This document shows positions 55,247-64,000 of a stretch of 64,000 bases of DNA, in pieces (positions within the stretch are counted from its first letter, which is position 1; each line of letters starts with the position of its first letter). The DNA comes from UBA1479 sp963976055 (GTDB lineage: Bacteria > Pseudomonadota > Alphaproteobacteria > Rhodospirillales > Casp-alpha2): the NCBI GenBank assembly GCA_963976055.1, contig CAXBJB010000004.1, positions 248,001 to 312,000 of the forward strand. Reading direction: 5' to 3'. Below the pieces are notes generated by a model, which saw nothing but the letters and a program-made list of their open reading frames with translations, had not been told where the DNA came from and searched no databases. Position numbers and translations under genes: made by a program.

Positions 55247-56431
55247 ATGTCCGAAGCCACCAAGCCCGCGACCACGACCGTGGCCGCCCAACCGCCGAAC
55301 GCAAACGCGGCCCTGGTGCTGGCGTCCGGCGAAGTTTTCTGGGGCCGCGGCGCGGGGGCTCCCGGTGCCTCCGTGGGCGAGGTCTGTTTCAACACCTCGA
55401 TCACCGGCTATCAGGAAATCCTCACCGATCCGTCCTATGCCGGGCAGGTCATCACCTTCACCTTCCCGCACATCGGCAACGTCGGCGCCAATCCGGAAGA
55501 CATGGAAACCATCACCCCGGCGGCCCGGGGCGCGGTCATGCGCGCCGACATCACCGACCCGGCCAGCTGGCGCGCGGCGCAGCACCTGGACGCCTGGCTG
55601 AAATCCCACGGCCTGACCGCCGTCACCGGGGTCGATACCCGGCGCCTGACACGGCTGATCCGCGACGGCGGGGCGCCCAACGGCGTCGTCGCCTATAAAG
55701 ACGACGGCCCCCTCGACATTCCGGCCCTCATCAAAATGGCCCAGGGTTTTCCCGGGCTCGAGGGCCTGGACCTGGCCAAGGACGTGTCCTGCGCCCAGAC
55801 CTATTCCTGGGACATCACGACGTGGAAACTGGGCGAAGGCTACGGCAAACAGACGGCGCCGAAACACCACGTCGTCGCCGTCGATTTCGGCGCCAAACAG
55901 AACATCCTGCGCTGCCTGGCGGCAGAGGGCTGCAAGGTCACCGTGGTCCCGGCCACGGCCACGGCGGAAGAGATTTTGGCCCATCGCCCCGATGGGCTTT
56001 TTCTTAGCAACGGTCCCGGCGACCCGGCGGCGACCGGCGCATACGCCGTGCCCATGGTCAAGGAAGTCATGGCGACGGGCCTGCCCGTGTTCGGCATCTG
56101 CCTGGGCCATCAGATCCTGGCCCTGGCCCTGGGTGCGAAGACATCGAAGATGCACCTGGGCCACCGCGGCGCCAACCAGCCGGTGAAGGACCTGGAGACC
56201 GGCAAGGTCGAAATCACCAGCCAGAACCACGGCTTCGTGGTCGAACGCGACAGCCTGCCCCAGGGCGTGATCGAAACCCACCGCTCGCTGTTCGACGGGG
56301 CGCTCGAAGGCATCCGCGTCGATGGCAAGCCCGTGTTCTCCGTGCAGTACCACCCGGAAGCCTCCCCCGGCCCGCAGGACTCGCACTACCTCTTCAAGCG
56401 GTTCGTGAAGCTGATGGATGAAAAAGGTTAA
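55247..56431 (+). CDS. carA: Carbamoyl-phosphate synthase small subunit (glutaminase)
   Basis: 394 aa from ATG 55247, where MSEATKP begins; an in-frame start at 55169 would add 26 residues with no family match. The N-terminal half is the CarA domain (EVCFNTSITGYQEILTDPSY). The class I glutamine amidotransferase domain has the nucleophile Cys in FGICLGHQ and the His-Glu pair in QYHPEAS. It supplies ammonia to CarB for arginine and pyrimidine synthesis. It is separated from carB by an inserted GxxExxY gene. The stop codon TAA overlaps the left inverted repeat. Confidence 0.97.
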   Translation: MSEATKPATTTVAAQPPNANAALVLASGEVFWGRGAGAPGASVGEVCFNTSITGYQEILTDPSYAGQVITFTFPHIGNVGANPEDMETITPAARGAVMRADITDPASWRAAQHLDAWLKSHGLTAVTGVDTRRLTRLIRDGGAPNGVVAYKDDGPLDIPALIKMAQGFPGLEGLDLAKDVSCAQTYSWDITTWKLGEGYGKQTAPKHHVVAVDFGAKQNILRCLAAEGCKVTVVPATATAEEILAHRPDGLFLSNGPGDPAATGAYAVPMVKEVMATGLPVFGICLGHQILALALGAKTSKMHLGHRGANQPVKDLETGKVEITSQNHGFVVERDSLPQGVIETHRSLFDGALEGIRVDGKPVFSVQYHPEASPGPQDSHYLFKRFVKLMDEKG

Positions 56432-56468
56432 CCACTGAGACGGTGAGGCAGTGAGAAGGAAGAATGAG
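56430..56468. repeat. Left 39-bp inverted repeat bordering the GxxExxY gene
   Basis: This block begins at the carA stop and ends within the first codons of the inserted gene, whose ATG is 56464-56466. Its reverse complement matches 56856-56894 at 34 of 39 positions. All five differences are transitions that still allow G-U pairing in RNA. It contains the internal pattern CACTGAG/CAGTGAG, repeated like a short minisatellite. Confidence 0.9.
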
Positions 56469-56850
56469 GCATCCGGCCATTCCCAATGATCCGCTCACCG
56501 AGAAGGTTATCGGGCTTGCAATCGAAGTCCATCGCCACTTGGGGCTGGGCCTTTTGGAATCTGCCTACGAGGAATGCCTTTGTTTTGAATTGGAGACCAA
56601 TGGTATCGGGCATATCAGGCAAGTGCCCTTGCCGGTCACTTACAAGAACACGAAATTAGAATGCGGCTATCGGATGGATTTGGTTGTCGAAGACAAGCTG
56701 GTCATTGAGTTGAAAACGGTTGATCGCTTGTTGCCCATTCATGAGGCCCAATTGTTGACGTATCTGAAGCTGAGCGGGTTGAAGACAGGACTTCTTCTGA
56801 ACTTCAACTCAAGTGTCCTGAAGGACGGAATCCGGAGGTTGGTGCTTTGA
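56464..56850 (+). CDS. GxxExxY family protein (PD-(D/E)XK-like), inserted between carA and carB
   Basis: 128 aa. The defining GLLESAY gives the GxxExxY motif at about residues 28-34, and YRMDLVVEDKLVIELKTV gives Asp-Glu-x-Lys of a PD-(D/E)XK nuclease-like core. The length is typical (about 125). The gene uses more A and T and less-biased codons than carA and carB. It is bounded by 39-bp inverted repeats, so it looks transferred in as a cassette. The function of the family is unknown; nuclease activity is suggested by fold only. Confidence 0.93.
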   Translation: MRHPAIPNDPLTEKVIGLAIEVHRHLGLGLLESAYEECLCFELETNGIGHIRQVPLPVTYKNTKLECGYRMDLVVEDKLVIELKTVDRLLPIHEAQLLTYLKLSGLKTGLLLNFNSSVLKDGIRRLVL

Positions 56851-56855
56851 TTTCT

Positions 56856-56894
56856 CTCATCCTTTCTTCTCACCGCCTCACTGCCTCAGTGGTT
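56856..56894. repeat. Right 39-bp inverted repeat bordering the GxxExxY gene
   Basis: The right arm starts 5 bp after the stop of the GxxExxY gene and ends 10 bp before the carB ATG. With the left arm (56430-56468) it could also form a very long RNA stem around the whole gene. Confidence 0.9.
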
Positions 56895-56904
56895 CATTCT
56901 TAAA

Positions 56905-60171
<3,267 letters not shown>

Positions 60172-60274
60172 ACCAATCCAGCATGATCCGGTGATAGACG
60201 GGCCCTTACCGATAAGGGCCGGCACCATGATTTTGTGTTTTGACGCGCCCGGATCGGCGCAGGAGAGCGGTGAG

Positions 60275-60748
60275 ATGGACAAACTTCCGATGACGCGCGA
60301 GGGCCTTCAGGCCCTTGAAGACGAACTCAAGCGCCTGAAGTCCGTGGATCGCCCCGCGGTCATCCAGGCGATCGCCGAGGCGCGGGCCCATGGCGACCTG
60401 TCGGAAAACGCCGAATACGACGCCGCGCGCGACAAGCAGGGCTTCATCGAAGGCCGCATCGCCGAGCTGGAGGCCGCGATCAGCCTGGCCGAGGTCATCG
60501 ACACCTCGGCCATGGCCGGCGACACGGTGCGGTTCGGCGCCTGGGTGGTGCTTGCCGACGAGGATTCGGGCAAGGAAGTCACCTACCGCATCGTCGGGCA
60601 GCACGAGGCTGACCTGGAAAAGGGCAAGATTTCCGTGACCTCGCCCCTGGCCCGGGCGCTGATCGGCAAGTCGGCCGAGGATTCGGTCGAGGTCGCCGCC
60701 CCCGGCGGCTCCAAAGCCTACGAAATCTGCGAAATCCGCTACAAGTAA
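60275..60748 (+). CDS. greA: Transcription elongation factor GreA
   Basis: 157 aa from ATG 60275, with AGGAGAG about 8 nt upstream, so the longer open frame from 60128 is rejected. The coiled-coil N-terminal domain carries ARAHGDLSENAEYDAARDKQ, the GreA hallmark with the acidic tip residues. The C-terminal FKBP-like domain has SPLARALIGKSAED. It stimulates transcript cleavage by stalled RNA polymerase. The carB-greA order is common in Alphaproteobacteria. Confidence 0.96.
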   Translation: MDKLPMTREGLQALEDELKRLKSVDRPAVIQAIAEARAHGDLSENAEYDAARDKQGFIEGRIAELEAAISLAEVIDTSAMAGDTVRFGAWVVLADEDSGKEVTYRIVGQHEADLEKGKISVTSPLARALIGKSAEDSVEVAAPGGSKAYEICEIRYK

Positions 60749-60800
60749 GCGCCGAAGGTGTGCCTGGATGCGCCCTCTCGGGGTGTTTGGCACGTGATTT

Positions 60801-60840
60801 GCTCTGCTATTCATATCGAGTTCGAAATGAATAGCGGAGC
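60801..60840 (+). promoter_or_regulatory. 14-bp hairpin covering the BLUF ribosome binding site
   Basis: Positions 60801-60814 and 60827-60840 pair over 14 bp, with one G-U pair, around a 12-nt loop. The right arm includes GGAG (60836-60839), the only good ribosome binding site of the gene starting at 60849. In RNA the stem would hide the site; in DNA it may be an operator. Confidence 0.7.
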
Positions 60841-60848
60841 GAAACACG

Positions 60849-61295
60849 ATGCTGCAAATCATTTATGCCAGCGCCGCCACCCGTAAAATTTCATCCGAGG
60901 AATTGCGGGATATTCTGATCAAAGCCCGGGCCAACAACGAGGCCCTGGGCGTTTCCGGAATGCTGGTTTACGACGACGGCTCGTTCATCCAAGTGCTCGA
61001 AGGCCCGTCAGAAGCCGTTTCGGCCCTTGTGGAGCGAATCAAGGGCGATCCGCGTCACACACAATTCCGTCTGTTATCCCGGCGGGATATCGAGGCGCGG
61101 GAATTCGGCGAATGGTCCATGGGCTTTGCCGATACCTCGACAGAGACTGCCGGGCTCGACGGTTTTGCCGTCCATGGGCCCGAATTGAAGTTGATGATTT
61201 CCGACGGCACCCGCGCCCGGCAGGTGCTTGAACAGTTTTACGACGGCGCTTGGCGTCAGTCGGCGGCCTATCAGGAGGTCGTCAGGCGGCGTTGA
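60849..61295 (+). CDS. BLUF-domain blue-light sensor protein
   Basis: 148 aa. All flavin-pocket positions of BLUF domains are present: Tyr6, Asn30, Gln48, Trp89 and Met91, with the spacing of AppA (Tyr21, Asn45, Gln63, Trp104, Met106). The domain takes residues 1-95; the remaining 50 residues are a helical tail without an output enzyme. Short BLUF proteins signal through partner proteins after light shifts the Gln-Tyr hydrogen bonds. Its 3' end overlaps the phosphoesterase gene on the other strand by 14 bp. Confidence 0.95.
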   Translation: MLQIIYASAATRKISSEELRDILIKARANNEALGVSGMLVYDDGSFIQVLEGPSEAVSALVERIKGDPRHTQFRLLSRRDIEAREFGEWSMGFADTSTETAGLDGFAVHGPELKLMISDGTRARQVLEQFYDGAWRQSAAYQEVVRRR

Positions 61296-62160
61296 GGCGC
61301 GGGTGGGTCCAAGTAACCGGCGCGAATTCGAGCGCTTTTCCCGTCAATGCCTCCTCCGCCGTCGGCAGAACGTCCAGGTTGGGCCACAGCCCGTCCTTCA
61401 GCGCCTGGCGGTAGGCGTCGGGCAGGGCTTCCCGCGCCATGCTGGCCCGCGCCCCTTCGACGTCATAATCCAACGCCAGATGGCGGATGGCGATCCCGCC
61501 CGGGGCGGGGTCCAGCACGGAATACCAGACCCGGGACGTGCCGTCGTTGGCGGGCACGCCGATGACGCCCGGGTTGTGCCACAGGCGCCCGTCGGAAAGC
61601 ACATCGCTGAACGGCAGGCCGGAATGGCCGGCGATCACTCCGTCGACGGCAAGCTCATCGAGGGCGACACGCTTTTCCCCTTCCGGGGTCGAGGCGAACA
61701 CCCATTCGGAAATATTCCGCGAATGGCCATGCACCACGGCGAATTTCGCCCCGCCCATCTCGAACGTGATGGGGTGCGGCAGGCCGGCCATCCAGGCTTT
61801 GTGGGCGGGCGTCACGCGGCTGCTGGCATGGGCGAACCAGCGCACGGACAAAAGGTCGCATTGCGAGCCTTTTTCGAAGCCGCAACGGCAGTCATCGCCG
61901 CCTTCGCCGAGGGCTTCTTCGCAGTTGCCCATGGCGACGTGGCAGCCCCAATCGATGATCTCGTCGAGGGTCCCGTCCGGGTCGCCGCAATAGGCGACGA
62001 CGTCGCCGGTACAGATCACCCGGCCCGCCGGAATGCCGAGGCGGCCGGCTTCGACGCGCAGCGCCCGGGTCGATTGCAAGTTGGAATAGGGGCCGCCGAA
62101 CAGCAGGACCGGGCCGTCAAGACGGCCGAGGTCGAGGGCGGGACGTTGGGTCGCGGCCAT
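61282..62160 (-). CDS. Metallophosphoesterase-like protein with degenerate first metal motif
   Basis: 292 aa from ATG 62158-62160. Later calcineurin-fold motifs are clear: CTGDVVAYCGDP, GNCEEAL, VVHGHS and IAGHSG. The first motif, normally GDxHGN, reads GGPYSN here, so the usual Asp and His ligands are missing. A Cys-rich segment (DDCRCGFEKGSQCD, about 95-110) is unusual for the fold. It lies 4 bp downstream of a radical SAM gene and is surely cotranscribed. It may have a changed metal site or be a non-catalytic partner. Confidence 0.85.
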   Translation of the reverse strand: MAATQRPALDLGRLDGPVLLFGGPYSNLQSTRALRVEAGRLGIPAGRVICTGDVVAYCGDPDGTLDEIIDWGCHVAMGNCEEALGEGGDDCRCGFEKGSQCDLLSVRWFAHASSRVTPAHKAWMAGLPHPITFEMGGAKFAVVHGHSRNISEWVFASTPEGEKRVALDELAVDGVIAGHSGLPFSDVLSDGRLWHNPGVIGVPANDGTSRVWYSVLDPAPGGIAIRHLALDYDVEGARASMAREALPDAYRQALKDGLWPNLDVLPTAEEALTGKALEFAPVTWTHPRLNAA

Positions 62161-62164
62161 GGGT

Positions 62165-63127
62165 CTAGTCGCCTCCGGAACAGTTGGCGCCACCGAGCAC
62201 GCAGAAGGTGGCGCAATGGGGATGGTTCAGATGCACGGGTCCGTCGGCGTCGGCCAGGGTCGGGCCCATCTCGAACCGATGGTCATAGGGCAGCAGGGTA
62301 CAGGGCAGGACGACCGGCGCCGCCGCCCCCTTGCGCTTCACCACCATGCGGGCGGTGGCGCACATCATGCTCGCCGGATCGACGCCCAGAATGCCCCAGC
62401 AGGCGGTGGTGATTTCCGGCACGTCACGGGCCGCGGTCATGTCGGGAAAGACGACCAGATCTCGGGGGTTCCGGGCATCCAGGGCGATGCTCTCGGCGGC
62501 GAACAGGCCCGCGAAGCCCACGCGGGTTTCGTCCTCGGTCTCGCCGACCGGCTGGCGGGCGGCGACGGACAAAGTGACGCCTAGGCCGGCCAGCCATTTC
62601 AGGCCGCGCATCATGGGGGCCCAGCTACCCGCACCCCGCACCGCCTCATGGCCGCCCGGGGTGAAATGGTCGATGGACACACGCAGCGCCAACGCCTTGC
62701 CGTGGCGCCGGGCAAGGTCGGCGACCGCCGCCCGTTTCTGCCACAGGGGCGCCATGGCGTTGGTCAGGATCAGCACGCGGAACCCCCGCGCCAGGGCGTC
62801 CCCGGTCATGGCCGGCAGGTCCCGGTTCATGAAGGGCTCGCCGCCGGTGAAGCCGATTTCCCGGGTGCCCAGGGCGTCCCGCGCGATCTCGTCGAGGAAG
62901 GCCGCGGTCTCGTCCCGGGTGATATAGGCGAGGCGGTCGTTCCTGGGCCCGCTTTCGATGTAGCAGCCGTCGCATTCGATGTTGCAGAGCGATCCGGTAT
63001 TGATCCAAAGCGTATGCAGGCCGGAAAGCGCCACGGCGGCGCGGGCCTCGCCCTTGGCCGTGACCTCCGGGTTCTGGAACTTCTTCGCATCGAGGGCCGG
63101 CCGTTCGGCCAGCATCGCCTGAACCAT
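62165..63127 (-). CDS. Radical SAM protein
   Basis: 320 aa from ATG 63125-63127; longer starts in the frame lack family sequence. The CxxxCxxC motif of the S-adenosylmethionine-binding [4Fe-4S] cluster is Cys48-Cys52-Cys55 (LCNIECDGCYIES). GGEPFMN follows as the SAM-binding GGE motif. The C-terminal part has further Cys residues (CWGIL, MCATA, LPCTLLP, HCATFC, NCSGG) that may hold an extra cluster. The product is unknown. The partner phosphoesterase-like gene follows at 4 bp. Confidence 0.9.
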   Translation of the reverse strand: MVQAMLAERPALDAKKFQNPEVTAKGEARAAVALSGLHTLWINTGSLCNIECDGCYIESGPRNDRLAYITRDETAAFLDEIARDALGTREIGFTGGEPFMNRDLPAMTGDALARGFRVLILTNAMAPLWQKRAAVADLARRHGKALALRVSIDHFTPGGHEAVRGAGSWAPMMRGLKWLAGLGVTLSVAARQPVGETEDETRVGFAGLFAAESIALDARNPRDLVVFPDMTAARDVPEITTACWGILGVDPASMMCATARMVVKRKGAAAPVVLPCTLLPYDHRFEMGPTLADADGPVHLNHPHCATFCVLGGANCSGGD

Positions 63128-63302
63128 GCTGATTTTCCTGACGGCTTCGGGGCCGCGATGGTCCCGGCGGACGCGGGTCCGGGACGGTTTATTCGAACAC
63201 AAGCAATGGAAAGCTGTAACCGAACAGCCGGGCCCCCGGCCACAAACATTTTTGTGAGCACCCCGTGTGTGCGGCCTTGAACCGCAGACCATTCGGGCCG
63301 GC

Positions 63303-63331
63303 TTGCGTCCAACAAGGCAATGACCTATAGA
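63303..63331 (+). promoter_or_regulatory. Sigma-70 promoter of tRNA-Gly
   Basis: TTGCGT at 63303-63308 and TATAGA at 63326-63331 have a 17-bp spacer. The -10 lies 40 bp before the tRNA, a normal distance for a short 5' leader. Confidence 0.6.
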
Positions 63332-63371
63332 CTGCGCCCAGGGTCAACGCGCAATGGCCGCGTGGCCGGAT

Positions 63372-63445
63372 GCGGGTGTAGCTCAATGGTAGAGCTTTTG
63401 CTTCCCAAGCAAGTGACGAGGGTTCGATTCCCTTCACCCGCTCCA
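63372..63445 (+). tRNA. tRNA-Gly (CCC anticodon)
   Basis: 74 nt with encoded CCA. The acceptor GCGGGTG pairs with CACCCGC, the anticodon loop is TTCCCAA and the T-loop TTCGATT. The anticodon CCC reads GGG codons. Confidence 0.95.
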
Positions 63446-63529
63446 ATTTCCCCGGGAAATCCCCATTTTCAGATCTAATTCCGCCACCGGCGCCGCGACA
63501 AAGCGGTGTTTCGCGCCGATGCCGACCTA

Positions 63530-63576
63530 TGACCTATGGTCATATGACTTAAGGTCATCTTGTCTTTGTATACAAA
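63530..63576. promoter_or_regulatory. Cluster of three palindromes in a gene-free region
   Basis: TGACCTATGGTCA (63530-63542) is a perfect 13-bp dyad. TGACTTAAGGTCA (63545-63557) is a near-perfect second copy. TTTGTATACAAA (63565-63576) is a perfect 12-bp dyad of the kind bound by GntR-type regulators. They lie in the AT-rich centre of 63446-63791, which holds no convincing protein gene. They likely control a transcript ending at the terminator at 63730. Confidence 0.5.
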
Positions 63577-63729
63577 AATGATAATTTTCGATTGTGGCGC
63601 TTGTGGATTTCGCTGCTGGGACAACAGCTTAGGTGCCGAGAGAAAATCTCCGTGCCGTCCACGAGAAGGCCATGGCCAGTGACCGGGCCCACCGTCCGGT
63701 CCACCGGCTTCCCTCCTCCCTGAAACTCG

Positions 63730-63761
63730 GGCCGGTCCTTTTGGGCCGGCCTTCTTCTTTT
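63730..63761 (+). terminator. Rho-independent terminator without an obvious gene
   Basis: GGCCGG at 63730-63735 and CCGGCC at 63746-63751 enclose a 10-nt loop, followed by TTCTTCTTTT. It faces a gene-free stretch, so it may end the tRNA-Gly transcript or a small RNA. Confidence 0.6.
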
Positions 63762-63791
63762 CGCGATCCGAAGAACGGACCGGACCGTCGG

Positions 63792-64000
63792 CTATTTGTT
63801 CAGCGCCTTGGCGTGATGGGCGATGTGGTCGGCCATGAAGGTCGCGATGAAGAAGTAGGAATGGTCGTAGCCGTCCTGCAGGCGCAGCGTGCAGGGCTGC
63901 TCCACCTTGGCGCAGGCGTCGGCGAACAGTTGCGGCTTCAACTGGACGTCCAGGAACGGATCGTCCGTGCCCTGGTCGATCAGGATGTCGCCGGCGAAGA
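63792..64000 (-). CDS. S-formylglutathione hydrolase, 3' end (gene continues past window)
   Basis: The minus-strand frame ends at TAG 63792-63794, and the last 68 residues are visible. They read ILIDQGTDDPFL, then FIATFMADHIAHHAKAL, matching the end of S-formylglutathione hydrolases (FrmB/FghA). The catalytic His lies in DGYDHSYFF. The enzyme completes glutathione-dependent formaldehyde oxidation by releasing formate. The rest, including the nucleophile Ser, is outside the window. Confidence 0.9.
   Translation of the reverse strand, partial: FAGDILIDQGTDDPFLDVQLKPQLFADACAKVEQPCTLRLQDGYDHSYFFIATFMADHIAHHAKALNK

Noticed and set aside
63578..63682. 34-codon Cys-containing frame between tRNA-Gly and the terminator
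   Set aside because: No clear ribosome binding site or homology; more likely a non-coding stretch.

Overview
This is a high-GC, gene-dense bacterial chromosome segment. Two gene blocks point to an alphaproteobacterium, most likely a Rhodospirillales-type lineage: gatB/yqeY-like, dnaG, rpoD and a CAT-anticodon tRNA on the minus strand, divergent from carA, carB and greA on the plus strand. TAXI-type TRAP and NitT/TauT-type ABC transporters, class III CoA transferases and a BLUF photoreceptor fit a metabolically flexible, probably aquatic heterotroph. The lineage is inferred from gene order and content only.

Layout. 1-9.9 kb: the 3' part of ettA; a membrane-anchored DEDDh exonuclease; a Tat-exported aldo/keto reductase; a CBS/nucleotidyltransferase (DUF294-type) protein; a 767-bp intergenic region; a sodium:solute symporter with a terminator; small membrane and TPR proteins. 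10-22.7 kb: two dehydrogenases, a mitochondrial-type aconitase divergent from a LysR regulator, L-serine dehydratase, an LpxR-like outer membrane deacylase, a YaiI-family protein, an unusual metallophosphoesterase fused to a barrel-like domain, a CoA transferase and a 3-hydroxyacyl-CoA dehydrogenase. 22.9-28.3 kb: a TAXI-TRAP uptake operon ending in two 2-hydroxyacid dehydrogenases of unrelated folds.

28.3-40 kb is the most interesting block: fourteen genes in one direction. A DUF971 protein, an AprA-like flavoprotein, an AprB-like two-cluster ferredoxin, a HEAT-repeat protein, a GntR regulator and a TlpA thioredoxin are followed, after an AT-rich gap, by a NitT/TauT-type ABC transporter with an extra membrane protein, then Sco, PCuAC, a diheme cytochrome c and a Crp/Fnr regulator. 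I read it as an uptake-plus-redox system for an unidentified, possibly sulfur-containing, substrate, with its own TlpA-Sco-PCuAC copper-delivery set. Divergent from it are the two subunits of a 2-oxoacid:ferredoxin oxidoreductase.

43-50 kb: a NicO-type metal transporter, an SDR, an AraC regulator, a large secreted Cys-repeat protein preceded by a leader ORF, a CoA transferase and a decayed alpha/beta-hydrolase fragment next to the tRNA. 50-64 kb: the housekeeping block. A GxxExxY-family gene bounded by 39-bp inverted repeats is inserted between carA and carB. The BLUF gene has a 14-bp hairpin over its ribosome binding site. A radical SAM / phosphoesterase pair, tRNA-Gly(CCC) and the 3' end of an S-formylglutathione hydrolase gene close the window. 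No CRISPR array, insertion sequence, rRNA or replication origin was seen. Several starts were placed inside longer open frames using ribosome binding sites, gene overlaps and family N-termini.
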